From: Desulfobacterales bacterium
GTDB taxonomy: Bacteria; Desulfobacterota; Desulfobacteria; Desulfobacterales; JASJAZ01
DNA length: 39,838 nucleotides
Reading direction: 5' to 3'
NCBI GenBank assembly: GCA_030066785.1
Contig: JASJAZ010000039.1
Span: 1-39,838 of the forward strand
The notes beneath the pieces are model-generated. The model saw only the letters and a program-made list of their open reading frames with translations, searched no databases and had not been told where the DNA came from. The translations under genes and the position numbers were made by a program. This document shows, in pieces, positions 1 to 8,331 of this stretch (its first letter is position 1; the number at the start of each line of letters is the position of its first letter).

Positions 1-501
1 CTTGAACATCTTAATAGTCCGGACCAAATTGGTGACTTTGGCGATACATAAATGTTCCAGGCTTCCGGCTGAAATTTTCGAAACCGTCGGAGACGGCTGG
101 GCCGCACGATCCTTCGGAAGCACTAATCCATCAGAACCCACACAAGCAGCGGTGCGCACCAGAGCCCCCAGATTGTGTGGATCCATCAGGTTGTCTAAAA
201 TTAGAAAAAAAGCATTGTTTGCACGCCTGCCATCCACCTTAAGCATATCCGCCCAGTCAGTTAGCGGCAAAGGGCTGACCATTGCCGCAACACCCTGGTG
301 CTGTTTACTGCCAGCTAAATGCGCGATTTGCGCCGAATCCATATGTTTGGTGGGAATTTTTAATTGTGCACTATGATCAAGAATTTCTTTTAGACGGTGT
401 GATGATTTCTGAGGATCCGCATACACCGTATATATTTTGCGGCGACCGGCACGCAACGCCTCTCGCACTGGGTGAATGCCGTAAAGTGTTTCTGTTTTCA
501 C
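1..501 (-). CDS. rlmB: TrmH/SpoU-family 23S rRNA 2'-O-ribose methyltransferase, RlmB-like (partial)
   Basis: The protein transfers a methyl group from SAM to a ribose 2'-hydroxyl in rRNA. The 167 visible codons give an N-terminal substrate-binding domain starting VKTETLYGIHPVREALRAG and the beginning of the SPOUT domain, with the family motif 1 seen as LDNLMDPHNLGALVRTA. The C-terminal part with the trefoil knot (motifs 2 and 3) lies beyond base 1. I chose the GTG at 499-501 because an AAGGAAG ribosome site sits about 9 bases upstream and the next gene (gmk) ends only 14 bases before it. It is the last visible gene of a minus-strand operon that also holds gmk, remA and yicC. Family assignment is firm; the RlmB rather than other TrmH paralogue call rests on the N-terminal domain. 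Confidence 0.9.
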   Translation of the reverse strand, partial: MKTETLYGIHPVREALRAGRRKIYTVYADPQKSSHRLKEILDHSAQLKIPTKHMDSAQIAHLAGSKQHQGVAAMVSPLPLTDWADMLKVDGRRANNAFFLILDNLMDPHNLGALVRTAACVGSDGLVLPKDRAAQPSPTVSKISAGSLEHLCIAKVTNLVRTIKMFK

Positions 502-515
502 CGAGCTGTTCTTCC

Positions 516-1145
516 TTATTTGGGCGCCGCCTGCCCGGACTGATAACCGGCAATGATTCTTTTCAATGCTTCAACGGTGTCATCCAGGTCGTCATTTACG
601 ACTGAATGACGGTACATTTTTTTTTGCCCCATCTCTTTTTGGGCTGCCCGCAGACGTCGTTCAATCGCTTGGGCATCATCGGTGGCCCTGGCCGTCAAAC
701 GCGTACGCAGGGCTTTGAGGGATGGTGGTGCAATAAAGATAGTAATCGCTTGCGGATACCGCTTTAGCAATTGAATCGTACCCTGCACATCAATATCAAG
801 CAGGATGGCCTTGCCCGCCTGCAGCGCCTGATCAATAACTTCGGCGGAAGTGCCATAAAAATTGCCATAGACCTCGGCCCATTCCGCCCACAAATCTAAG
901 TTGATACGTCGAGAAAATTCCATTCTGCTGATAAAAAAATAGTCGATACCATCTTGCTCATCACGTCGCGGTTTGCGGGTCGTGTAGGAAACCGAATACA
1001 GCATTTCTGGAAAGTGCTTGCGAACGGCACGGCAAAGGGTCGTTTTGCCGGCACCCGACGGCGCGGATATGATAAAAAGCTGTCCCTGGTTTGCCGAGTG
1101 AGCCTCAGGAGCAGAGGGTTTGTCTATGGGGCTAGTTGATCGCAT
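516..1145 (-). CDS. gmk: Guanylate kinase
   Basis: Phosphorylates GMP to GDP with ATP in the cytoplasm. The 209-residue product matches the family length. The P-loop SAPSGAGKTTLC is at about residues 27-38, followed by the GMP-binding SYTTRKPRRDEQDGIDYFF region and the lid segment with RLRAAQKEM. The first 20 residues are a short family-atypical extension rich in S, P and A; no later start fits better because GQLFIIS must be included. It lies 11 bases after remA and 14 before rlmB, so all three are probably co-transcribed. The yicC-remA-gmk order is common in several bacterial phyla. Confidence 0.96.
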   Translation of the reverse strand: MRSTSPIDKPSAPEAHSANQGQLFIISAPSGAGKTTLCRAVRKHFPEMLYSVSYTTRKPRRDEQDGIDYFFISRMEFSRRINLDLWAEWAEVYGNFYGTSAEVIDQALQAGKAILLDIDVQGTIQLLKRYPQAITIFIAPPSLKALRTRLTARATDDAQAIERRLRAAQKEMGQKKMYRHSVVNDDLDDTVEALKRIIAGYQSGQAAPK

Positions 1146-1156
1146 TGACGCTTTGA

Positions 1157-1411
1157 TTATGGGGTTTCTCTGAGAGCGGCAAACCGCTGGGAGATGGTTT
1201 CGGCTTGTATTGCCGACAGTACGACATGATTGCAGTCCGTAATGATAATCGAACGCGTCCGGCGGCCATGGGTGGCATCGATCAAGCGACGCTCTTCTTT
1301 AGCCTCATCCTTTAGGCGTTTCATGGGCGCTGAATTTGGAGAGACAATTGCGACCACCCGATCAGCCACGACTGAACTGCCGAACCCGACATTTAATAAC
1401 GTTTGTTCCAT
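1157..1411 (-). CDS. remA: RemA/DUF370 family protein
   Basis: Small protein of 84 residues ([20 protein letters not shown]...) of the DUF370 family. The Bacillus member RemA is a DNA-binding activator of matrix and osmoprotection genes; what it does in Gram-negatives is unknown. The family hallmarks are the NVGFGS start, the [12 protein letters not shown] segment and the [11 protein letters not shown] strand. I start at 1411 rather than further upstream because a strong AGGGGG site precedes that ATG and DUF370 proteins begin there. A 141-base gap separates it from yicC upstream, large enough for its own promoter. Confidence 0.92.
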   Translation of the reverse strand: MEQTLLNVGFGSSVVADRVVAIVSPNSAPMKRLKDEAKEERRLIDATHGRRTRSIIITDCNHVVLSAIQAETISQRFAALRETP

Positions 1412-1552
1412 ATGTCCCCCTGAAATATTTTTGCAAAGCTGTAAAGTGATTTTCCCGCTCGGCAAACCATGGCGGCACACCTATTTTTTTCTATGCCATC
1501 AAACCGTATTCCTTGATGCAGTGAACCATTTGTCACAAAGCGCTTTTGAAGT

Positions 1553-2434
1553 TTATTCCACATTCTGCACCTGTTCTCGCAATTTTTCGATTTCAGCTTT
1601 CACGTTTACGATGATATGTGACAGCGCGGCGTTGCCCACTTTCGCGCTCATGGTATTAAATTCGCGATTAAATTCCTGCAGTAAGAAATTTAATTTGCGC
1701 CCGGCGGGCTCATCGGATTGCATGATTGTCCGAAATTGTGCCAGGTGGCTTTGGGCCCGTGTGATTTCTTCGGTGATGTCGCTGCGATCCGCAAGAAAAG
1801 CGGCTTCCTGGGCAATGCGTGCTGGATCGATCTCGACCAAACCACGCGTTAAGCTCGTGATGCGTTCCTTGAGCCTTTCTTGATAAATTGGCACTAAATT
1901 GTTGGCGTCTTTCTCGATGGTAGCGACACTATTTTCAATGTGGTCTAACCGTTTTTTCATATCATCGGAGATGAAATCACCTTCTTTTTTTCGCATGGCC
2001 ACGAGATCCACCATGGCCACATTGATACTTGCTTGAATAACATGCCAGTCCTTGTCTAGATCACTGATGACTTCCGCTGGTTGGACGAAACCGCCGGCGC
2101 CTAAAAATTGTTCGATGGCAATCTCGGAAGAAAGGTTTAGCTCCGTTTTAAGCTGGGTCAGGATATCGTAATAGGCTTTTGCTTTGGTAACATCCAATTC
2201 AAATGCCACGGCACCTTCAGTTTCATTTTTAATTGAAATCCTTACTTCAACACGCCCGCGGGTTAGATGGGTCGCAATCAAACTTTTAACGCGTTCCTCT
2301 AAAGACATATAAATCTGGGGAATCCTCGTCACGATATCCAAATATTTGCTGTTGAAAGATCGGATTTCTACCTGCACGGACATCTGGTTTTCCGATTTCT
2401 CAGCCCTTGCAAAGGCGGTCATGCTTTTAATCAT
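1553..2434 (-). CDS. yicC: YicC family endoribonuclease-like protein
   Basis: 293-residue member of the YicC/YloC family. E. coli YicC has been tied to RNA decay and proposed to be an endoribonuclease. The start MIKSMTAFARAE and the segment VEIRSFNSKYLDIVTRIP are typical, as is the C-terminal DUF1732 part with EFNREFNTMSAKVGNAALSHIIVNVKAEIEKLREQVQNVE, which carries the conserved acidic and histidine residues and ends in the expected place. It sits between DUF4416 upstream (37-base gap) and remA downstream on the same strand. Confidence 0.94.
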   Translation of the reverse strand: MIKSMTAFARAEKSENQMSVQVEIRSFNSKYLDIVTRIPQIYMSLEERVKSLIATHLTRGRVEVRISIKNETEGAVAFELDVTKAKAYYDILTQLKTELNLSSEIAIEQFLGAGGFVQPAEVISDLDKDWHVIQASINVAMVDLVAMRKKEGDFISDDMKKRLDHIENSVATIEKDANNLVPIYQERLKERITSLTRGLVEIDPARIAQEAAFLADRSDITEEITRAQSHLAQFRTIMQSDEPAGRKLNFLLQEFNREFNTMSAKVGNAALSHIIVNVKAEIEKLREQVQNVE

Positions 2435-2471
2435 TTTTCAGTCAACACCGTTATTGCTGTTTTCGGATCAT

Positions 2472-3002
2472 TTACGCAACCTGCCTGAGATCTTCAATAT
2501 ATTTGCGGCGAACTCTGCCAAGAAACACAAGCATGGACTCATCGGCATAATCGGGATAGGTCCACGGCAGTGATTGGAATGCTCCTTTTTGAAAAATAAG
2601 GGTTAGATCCGCATAAATTTGCTGGCCGATGTAGATTCGATGGGTAAAATTTTTACCGCTGGCCAATACAAATCGCTCGAGCAGCATATAACCGGGATCA
2701 ATGTTAACCTGCCGGTTCGATTGTCTGGCAAACTTGTTTTCCACATTGTTGGTGTGCAGTTTAATATCGGCAAGATCAGTTTGGGCAATCAAATTTTTAA
2801 AGGCCAACATGCGCCTGAACAAAGGCGCCCCCATTTCCTTGGCATAATAGGTGGTAAAGTCAAAGGCCAACCACGGGCTGACAATATCAATTAGACCGTG
2901 CTGTTCGCAGAGGTTTTGGACGACCGGCTTAAGCAATTGGCGGTCTTGCATGAAGAGCCCTACAACCAGTTTGGCCGGTTTCGGTGGCTGAGGACGGCTC
3001 AT
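2472..3002 (-). CDS. DUF4416 family protein
   Basis: 176-residue protein matching the DUF4416 family: an N-terminal KLVVGLFMQD strand, then WLAFDFTTYYAKEMGAPLFRR, then IKLHTNNVENKFA, VNIDPGYMLLERFVLASGKN, HRIYIGQQIYADLTLIF and WTYPDYAD. No biochemical function is established for the family as far as I know. The many conserved polar positions (DFT.YY, NIDPGY, HRIY) suggest an enzyme or a nucleic-acid binder. It lies 27 bases downstream of the Trm112-like gene and 37 upstream of yicC, so it probably belongs to the RNA-related operon. Confidence 0.85.
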   Translation of the reverse strand: MSRPQPPKPAKLVVGLFMQDRQLLKPVVQNLCEQHGLIDIVSPWLAFDFTTYYAKEMGAPLFRRMLAFKNLIAQTDLADIKLHTNNVENKFARQSNRQVNIDPGYMLLERFVLASGKNFTHRIYIGQQIYADLTLIFQKGAFQSLPWTYPDYADESMLVFLGRVRRKYIEDLRQVA

Positions 3003-3029
3003 GGGTGCTGGTGGTTGCTAATGCCAAAC

Positions 3030-3203
3030 CTAAGGTTCAATCGGTTGGGCTTCATCGATCAACATAATGGGAATATCATCTCTAATTTCATACATCAGCT
3101 TGCAGGAATCACAAATCAAACCATCTTGCGTTTCGTTCAAATAGATAACCCCCTTACATTGCGGGCAGACTAAGATATCAAGCAATTCCTGACTGATGGC
3201 CAT
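3030..3203 (-). CDS. Trm112/UPF0434-like small zinc-ribbon protein
   Basis: 57-residue protein read from the ATG at 3201-3203 to a TAG at 3030-3032: MAISQELLDILVCPQCKGVI at the N-terminus, then a second pair of cysteines in LICDSCKLMYEIRDDIPIML. The CPxC...CDxC pattern (C13, C16, C31, C34) and the ending DDIPIMLIDEA are characteristic of the YcaR/UPF0434 (Trm112p-like) family. Eukaryotic Trm112 activates methyltransferases; the bacterial form's partner is not generally known. An AAAGGAT site precedes the start. It is the first gene of the minus-strand operon and faces kdsB across a divergent gap. In other bacteria this family often neighbours lpxK/kdsB, which fits the location. Confidence 0.9.
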   Translation of the reverse strand: MAISQELLDILVCPQCKGVIYLNETQDGLICDSCKLMYEIRDDIPIMLIDEAQPIEP

Positions 3204-3316
3204 ATCTATATCCTTTCATTAAATAAAATTTCCCAGTATGAAATCATGGTCTCTATATCAGACTAAGCGATCGCATGCAAAAAATAAAATTCACATCAGC
3301 AAGTCGAACACTAAAA

Positions 3317-3349
3317 AAAAGCTTTAACGCTTCAACAATCAAAGCTTTT
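3317..3349. repeat. A/T-rich inverted repeat in the Trm112/kdsB divergent gap
   Basis: Arms AAAAGCTTT (3317-3325) and AAAGCTTTT (3341-3349) are perfect complements around a 15-base spacer. Read on the minus strand the second arm runs into eight T, which resembles a weak terminator or attenuator ahead of the Trm112-like gene. An operator is equally possible. Confidence 0.35.
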
Positions 3350-3394
3350 AGCTGGGGTATTTTTCAAATTGACAGTTCAACGCCCACTGTAATA

Positions 3395-3408
3395 AACAGC
3401 GGGCTGTT
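3395..3408. promoter_or_regulatory. Short palindrome upstream of kdsB, possible operator
   Basis: AACAGC-GG-GCTGTT is a perfect 6-base dyad about 45 bases before the kdsB start, just after a TTGACA hexamer at 3370-3375. No good -10 box at standard spacing follows that hexamer, so the promoter itself is uncertain. The site could be an operator or chance. Confidence 0.25.
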
Positions 3409-3453
3409 GGATGCATCCATGCGCTGAATTAATGGTTTAAATAGAAGGTTTCG

Positions 3454-4197
3454 ATGAAAACGCCCCCCGTAAATTTTGGGTTTATACCAGCTCGATACCA
3501 ATCAAAACGTTTCCCAGGCAAACCACTGGCCGATATTTGCGGGAAACCGATGATATGGCATGTTTATCATCGGGCAATACAGTGTCCGCACTTAGACAGG
3601 GTAACATTGGCCACCGATGATGAACGTATTCAGACGGCTGCAATATCCCTTAATATTCCCGTTATAATGACCCGCAGGGATCACCCCACCGGTACCGACC
3701 GAATTCTGGAGGCCGCTGAGATATTAGAGGTGCCCAATGAAGCGGTGGTGGTTAATATTCAGGCCGACGAACCTTTGTTGGATCCTGAGACTATAACCCA
3801 ATTGCTGTTGAAATTTGCCGATCCATCAATTCAGGTAGCCACACCGGTGGCCCAACTGAATCCCGCGCAGGCCCAAGATCCCAATGTAGTGAAAGTCGTC
3901 ATCGACAATGGTGATTGCGCCCTCTATTTTTCACGGGCACCCATACCCTATTCATTCGGTAAACCGAACGTGCCCTTTTACGGACATATCGGTGTCTATG
4001 CTTTTCAGATGCAGGCATTGAAAGCGTTTGGTCGTTTTGGTCCTTGTCATCTAGAAACCATTGAAAAGCTGGAACAGCTCAGGTTTCTTGTAAATCATAT
4101 TCCGATTCATGTGGTTAAAACCACTCAGCAGGATTCGGGCATCAATCGGCCGGCTGATTTAAAAAGAGTCTCTGCCATCATTCGGTCGCGTATTTAA
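3454..4197 (+). CDS. kdsB: 3-deoxy-manno-octulosonate cytidylyltransferase (CMP-KDO synthetase)
   Basis: Activates KDO with CTP to CMP-KDO for LPS inner-core synthesis in the cytoplasm. The 247-residue length is normal. The nucleotide-binding N-terminus reads FIPARYQSKRFPGKPLADICGKPM (seen in pieces at residues 10-33), followed by VTLATDDERI, the TGTDRILEAAE segment and VVNIQADEPLLDPE, the metal/CTP-binding QADEP. The C-terminal HLETIEKLEQLRFL and the GINRPADLKRV end are also family features. The gene stands alone in orientation between the divergent Trm112-like gene and a signalling gene. Its presence shows the host makes KDO-containing LPS. Confidence 0.97.
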   Translation: MKTPPVNFGFIPARYQSKRFPGKPLADICGKPMIWHVYHRAIQCPHLDRVTLATDDERIQTAAISLNIPVIMTRRDHPTGTDRILEAAEILEVPNEAVVVNIQADEPLLDPETITQLLLKFADPSIQVATPVAQLNPAQAQDPNVVKVVIDNGDCALYFSRAPIPYSFGKPNVPFYGHIGVYAFQMQALKAFGRFGPCHLETIEKLEQLRFLVNHIPIHVVKTTQQDSGINRPADLKRVSAIIRSRI

Positions 4198-4504
4198 AAA
4201 TCGAAAGATCCGGCTCACCCCTTCTTCCAAAGCCCTAGTATCCAGATCGTGTCATCGTCCCCAAATGCTTACAGATATAATCTTGCTGACAAATACAGCC
4301 CGTAAAAAATGGGCGTGTGAACAAGCTAACCATATGTTTTGTAACAGTTTTTCATTTTGTTTGAATATGCCCTTGACCTTTTTCTAAGGTTTGCATTCAT
4401 CTCAGGGGTGTGATAATCTCCGTCCAATTTTGACCCTATGTCATGACTTAAAGCATCCCTAAGCGGTTGAATTGAAGCATTTAAAGAAAGAGAAAGTAAA
4501 TCGT
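4198..4504. other. Intergenic region between kdsB and the response regulator
   Basis: About 300 bases without a credible gene. It holds a small hairpin (GCCC near 4300 with GGGC near 4312, A-rich loop) without a T run, so it is a poor terminator. A GATAAT sequence near 4412 with TTGCAT about 15 bases upstream is a weak promoter candidate for the next gene. Nothing else stood out. Confidence 0.4.
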
Positions 4505-5668
4505 ATGAGCACTCCAGAAACCAATGAAACTCAGCAACCCACTGAACGCATTTTACTTGTTGACGACAATCCCACAAACTTGCAGGTACTTTACCAGACG
4601 CTGGATGGTCGCGGCTACCATTTGCTGGTGGCTAAAAATGGCCAAGCGGCCCTGGCTGTTGCCCGCAAAGCCGATCCGCATTTGATTCTTTTGGATATTA
4701 TGATGCCGGATATAGACGGCTACGAGGTGTGTCGCCAGCTTAAAGCTGATGCCGCCACCCAAGAAATTCCCATTATTTTTCTATCAGCTCTCAGTGATAC
4801 CGAAGATAAAGTGAAAGGTCTAGATTTGGGAGCGGTTGATTACATTTCAAAACCATTTCAACCCGACGAAGTCATCGCGCGCGTCAATACCCATCTGACC
4901 ATTGACCGGCTGCGCCGTGAAGTACAAACGCAAAAAGATGCCCTTGAAAACGAACTTGAAACCGTAGCCCAATTGCAGCTCACATTGCTGCCTAGAAAGC
5001 TTCCTGACATTAACAATTTAGCGCTGGGTGTCTATTACGCCACCAGTCGCTATGCCGGCGGCGATTACTACGATATTATCCAATTGCCGGACAATCGATG
5101 GGGATTTCTGATCGCCGATGCAGAGGGCCACAGCGCCCGTGCCGCTGTCAGCATGGCTATGACCTGCACACTGTTTCGATCTTTGCCTGGGCCCTCCGAT
5201 GATCCCGCGCAAGTGCTTCAATACGTGAATAAACATCTATGCGAGGTTATCGGCAACAGCTTTGTGACCGCATTGTTTGCGTTGTACGATCCTGCTACGC
5301 GCAAAGTCCAAATGGCTCGTGGTGGACACCCGCCGCCGATTTTGTATCGGCCGACTACCGGCGAGGCTAAGCCGGTTGAAAGTAAAACGGTGTTTCCCAT
5401 GGGAATCGATCAATATGATCAGATTCCGGTAACTGAATTTGAATTAGCCGCCGGAGACCGTCTTTTATTTTACACCGATGGCCTGACCGAACAGCATAAT
5501 ACCAATGGTGAATTATACGGTGAAAACCGTCTGTGTGAAAAATTGGCCAGCCTTGACAGTGACGATCCCCAGGTCATTGCTGAAGCCATTAAGGACGATG
5601 TGGCCCGTTTTTCAGCCGGTCTGCCTGTGGAAGATGACCAGCTCATTTTTATGGGTGTGGCCCGCTGA
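4505..5668 (+). CDS. Response regulator with PP2C-type (RsbU/SpoIIE) serine phosphatase output domain
   Basis: 387-residue cytoplasmic signalling protein. Residues 15-130 are a receiver domain: acidic pair D20/D21 in LLVDDNP, phospho-acceptor D64 in LLDIMMPD, and K116 in YISKPF. A charged helix (about 135-165, ending QLTLLPRKLP) links it to a PP2C/SpoIIE phosphatase domain with GGDYYD (185-190), IADAEGHS (203-210), GHPPPIL and FYTDGLTE, ending in DDQLIFMGV. Such proteins usually dephosphorylate an anti-sigma-factor antagonist after phosphorylation by a histidine kinase. No kinase, STAS or anti-sigma partner is encoded in the window. I use the ATG at 4505; an in-frame TTG at 4472 would add 11 residues. 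The loop usually read D(V/A)xGHG is DAEGHS here, keeping the metal-binding D and G. Confidence 0.93.
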   Translation: MSTPETNETQQPTERILLVDDNPTNLQVLYQTLDGRGYHLLVAKNGQAALAVARKADPHLILLDIMMPDIDGYEVCRQLKADAATQEIPIIFLSALSDTEDKVKGLDLGAVDYISKPFQPDEVIARVNTHLTIDRLRREVQTQKDALENELETVAQLQLTLLPRKLPDINNLALGVYYATSRYAGGDYYDIIQLPDNRWGFLIADAEGHSARAAVSMAMTCTLFRSLPGPSDDPAQVLQYVNKHLCEVIGNSFVTALFALYDPATRKVQMARGGHPPPILYRPTTGEAKPVESKTVFPMGIDQYDQIPVTEFELAAGDRLLFYTDGLTEQHNTNGELYGENRLCEKLASLDSDDPQVIAEAIKDDVARFSAGLPVEDDQLIFMGVAR

Positions 5669-5714
5669 TTCTATCGGTGGCAGGGTAAACCAAAAAATTT
5701 CAAGGGATTATCGC

Positions 5715-6503
5715 ATGTATCAGACCAAACGGCACCCACTTCTGTGGTTAGTGGTAGTGATTCTGTTTTGCATTTCGCCGCCAGCGGTAATGGCACAGGA
5801 TACAAAAAATTTGACCATAGTCGCAGGCGCCGGACCCGGCTTTGCGCCTGATTATGAAGGTTCGGATAGTTACGAGTTGGTACCAATCGTTTTTGCGCGC
5901 GCCGACTGGAGCAGCGGGCGCTATATTCATTTTCAAGATCTGACCTTAAGCGCCAATGCTATTGCCAGTAAAACGTGGGAAATCGGCCCTGTGGTCCGCT
6001 ACCGCCCCAAACGAGATGACGTGCACAACAGCAAGGTCGATGATCTGGATGAGGTCGATGCCGCAGTAGAAATCGGCGGTTTTGTCGGTTTTAACATCAA
6101 AGAGTGGCGCTTTAGCTTAGAGGCCGTCCAGGATGTTGCCGACGGTCATGATGGGGCGCTAGTCGCTTTTAGTATAGACTATGTATTAGATTTTTCGGAA
6201 AAGATAGATTTTTTCGTATCTGCTTTTACAACCTATGCTGATGATGACTATATGCAAAGCTATTTTGAAGTCGACCGCCGCGATGCGGCCCGAAGCGGAC
6301 TTGATGAATATAATGCCGACGCAGACTTAAAAGATGTTGGCGCCAGTTGGATGGTTCGCTACGACATTTCAGATAAATGGGATTTTACGGGCACGCTCAA
6401 ATACACACGGCTATTTAACGATGCCAAAAGCACGCCCATTGTTGATGATGAGGGCGACCCGAATCAGTATTCCGGCGGTATTGCCGTTGTGTATTCTTTT
6501 TAA
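5715..6503 (+). CDS. MipA/OmpV family outer-membrane protein
   Basis: 262-residue predicted beta-barrel. An N-terminal signal peptide (MYQTKRHPLLWLVVVILFCI, cleavage likely after VMA at about residue 26) leads into GAGPGFAPDYEGSDSYELVPI, the typical MipA opening strand. Alternating polar/hydrophobic strands follow and the protein ends IAVVYSF with a terminal phenylalanine, as outer-membrane proteins require. E. coli MipA is a scaffolding partner of a lytic transglycosylase and a polymerase; other members are porin-like. The start at 5715 has AAGGGAT upstream. It lies 46 bases after the PP2C regulator and may share its transcript. Confidence 0.88.
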   Translation: MYQTKRHPLLWLVVVILFCISPPAVMAQDTKNLTIVAGAGPGFAPDYEGSDSYELVPIVFARADWSSGRYIHFQDLTLSANAIASKTWEIGPVVRYRPKRDDVHNSKVDDLDEVDAAVEIGGFVGFNIKEWRFSLEAVQDVADGHDGALVAFSIDYVLDFSEKIDFFVSAFTTYADDDYMQSYFEVDRRDAARSGLDEYNADADLKDVGASWMVRYDISDKWDFTGTLKYTRLFNDAKSTPIVDDEGDPNQYSGGIAVVYSF

Positions 6504-6626
6504 AAGCCCGCTGATAACTGCCCGTGGCTTCATACCAACCTGCTCAAAATACGATTCCTTCTGTAAATTCAAATGATGTTATCAGGCGATATCATAATCG
6601 GAGTCCTTTGCTCACGAATCTTCACC

Positions 6627-6658
6627 AAAAAAAAGCCCCGCCGTATTTGGCGGAGCTT
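6627..6658 (-). terminator. Intrinsic terminator of the mla locus
   Basis: On the minus strand, GCTCCGCC and GGCGGGGC pair (one G-U) around AAATAC, and the stem is followed by eight T. It lies 73 bases after the mlaA stop codon. On the plus strand the stem lacks a T run, so it probably does not end the MipA transcript efficiently. Confidence 0.85.
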
Positions 6659-6730
6659 AAATTGCTAGTATCTGAATTATCAATTAATTCGAATATATTG
6701 CGCCCGTTATAACCTTAATGCCCTCAATTC

Positions 6731-7567
6731 CTATTCATTAATTTTTTTCTGCATGTTGGAGACATAGGCATCTCGAATCGCCTGGTAGGGATCCACGGCC
6801 ATTTCTTTTAAACTTTCATATTCACCGATTCGAAAGGTAAACTCATTGACCTTTTCGTAAGCAGGCACGCCGTATTTGATGTACCAATCCTGGTTCCATA
6901 ATATCCAGGTCATTGGATCCAGCGCCATATCACCCACCAGTCCAAACGTATCACGGAAAGTGGAGGGTCCAAAAATCGGCCATGTGAGGTAAAATCCATT
7001 GCCGATTCCCCAATAACCCAACGTCTGCGCCGTCGATTCAGCCGGTGGATTGAGGCCGGGATTATCCTTGACAATATTAAACAGCCCAGCCGCCCCAAAG
7101 GTACTATTAACACAAAAACGCCAAAATTCCTGCGCACCACGATCGATTTTGCCCTGCAAGACACTGTTTACGAACCGAATCGGCATCCGGATATTGTAAA
7201 AGAAATTGCGAACACCGGTTCTGAAAAATTGGGGGGTGATGGCCTTATATCCCTGTGCGGCAGGTTTCAGTAACCAGAAATACAACTTATCATTGAAATG
7301 AAACCAGATAACATTAAAGCCATATAGCGGGTCGGCAACCGTGATCCCCGGCTCATCCTCGATTTCATCCAAAAAATCCATATCATCATCGGCATAGGGA
7401 TCATCTTCTTCGGCTGCTTTCTCAGAAGCCGCCAGAAAAATCGAGGCGGTTTCGGTATCAGCAGGGATTAACGGTGATGATTGTGCCCGTGCAGCAGGGG
7501 GTAAATATAAAGTTTGAAGAATAAACAGAGCCGCCAGCAAGCAAATCCCAAAAGTGCCACGCTTCAT
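6731..7567 (-). CDS. mlaA: MlaA (VacJ)-family phospholipid-transport protein
   Basis: 278-residue VacJ-family protein. In E. coli MlaA is an outer-membrane lipoprotein that takes misplaced phospholipid from the outer leaflet. Family features are DPLYGFNVIWFHFNDKLYFWLLKPAAQGYK, FFYNIRMPIRFVNSVLQGK, GAQEFWRFCVNSTFGAAGLF and TLGYWGIGNGFYLTWPIFGPSTFRD, all at expected spacing. The N-terminus is a classic cleavable signal peptide ending PPAARA followed by QSSP; there is no lipobox cysteine, the only nearby cysteine being C9 inside the hydrophobic core. An acidic linker (EEDDPYADDDMDFLDE) precedes the domain. Start at 7567 has AAGGATTG upstream. It follows mlaD after 306 bases and is closed by the terminator at 6627-6658. 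Confidence 0.93.
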   Translation of the reverse strand: MKRGTFGICLLAALFILQTLYLPPAARAQSSPLIPADTETASIFLAASEKAAEEDDPYADDDMDFLDEIEDEPGITVADPLYGFNVIWFHFNDKLYFWLLKPAAQGYKAITPQFFRTGVRNFFYNIRMPIRFVNSVLQGKIDRGAQEFWRFCVNSTFGAAGLFNIVKDNPGLNPPAESTAQTLGYWGIGNGFYLTWPIFGPSTFRDTFGLVGDMALDPMTWILWNQDWYIKYGVPAYEKVNEFTFRIGEYESLKEMAVDPYQAIRDAYVSNMQKKINE

Positions 7568-7873
7568 AATATCAATCCTTATCCATTTATCGGTGTTAAA
7601 AGCATTAATAGAATTATCAACTTCTGAGGACCGCACCATTTCTAAAACCGATTATATGTCAGAGATAATCACATCAATCAATTTAGATATAGGTTCGCTA
7701 TTATATTCGCGTTTAAAGCTGCCTGCTTTTTACTTCCAGTTAACCAAACTCCAGCACGTGATCTAAATATTTTATTTGAAGGCAACCGCCAGTTGAGCTG
7801 TCATTTGCTTGCCAAGGCTGCGATTGCCCCACTACTATAAATCAACTTTTAAACGTTGAGAGATTCTGCAGGG
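7568..7873. other. Gap between mlaD and mlaA
   Basis: 306 bases with no open frame of convincing quality on either strand. It is too short for an intact mlaC. A separate mlaA promoter could lie here, but I cannot name clear hexamers. No hairpin with a T tail was seen after mlaD, so read-through into mlaA is possible. Confidence 0.4.
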
Positions 7874-8326
7874 CTATTTTTTCACATCGCCAAAGGCATA
7901 TTTGCTGATCAGATCCCCCAAATCGATGGGCGATTCGGTTTCGGTAATGGTGTCGCCGCTTTTCAGCAAATCACCCCCGCCACCGGCATCAATGCCGACA
8001 TATTTATCGCCGATCAGACCCTCGGTTTTAATGGAAGCAATGGCATCATCGAAGATTTGAATGTCTCTTTTGATTTTTAACTCGACAATCGCGACCTGAG
8101 CATCCTGATCCATTTTAAAACCGGCCACCGAGCCGATTTCCAAGCCCAGCATATTAACCGGATTGCCGACCCGTAAACCGGTGACGGTATTGAACCGGGC
8201 AAACAACGAATAGGTATTATCTCCCAAGAACCCGACGTTTCCAAGTTTTACCGTCATATACCCGATACAAAACATCCCAATGACCACGAAAATGCCGACC
8301 ACTGTTTCTTTAGAATACTTTTTCAT
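7874..8326 (-). CDS. mlaD: MlaD-like MCE-domain lipid-binding protein
   Basis: 150-residue inner-membrane-anchored protein with one N-terminal transmembrane helix (residues 8-27, TVVGIFVVIGMFCIGYMTVK) and one MCE domain (about 40-115: YSLFARFNTVTGLRVGNPVNMLGLEIGSV, then the central hydrophobic pore loop region GLIGDKYVGIDAGG). MlaD hexamers form the periplasmic lipid channel over the MlaE/MlaF transporter. The gene starts 5 bases after the mlaF stop. Its GGAGG ribosome site overlaps the last mlaF codons, so translation is probably coupled. At 150 residues it is a short single-MCE form ending in a charged tail. Confidence 0.95.
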   Translation of the reverse strand: MKKYSKETVVGIFVVIGMFCIGYMTVKLGNVGFLGDNTYSLFARFNTVTGLRVGNPVNMLGLEIGSVAGFKMDQDAQVAIVELKIKRDIQIFDDAIASIKTEGLIGDKYVGIDAGGGGDLLKSGDTITETESPIDLGDLISKYAFGDVKK

Positions 8327-8331
8327 ATAAC

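Noticed and set aside
4472-4504. TTG start for the PP2C response regulator
   Set aside because: It adds only 11 polar/basic residues with no clear ribosome site; the ATG at 4505 gives a standard receiver N-terminus.
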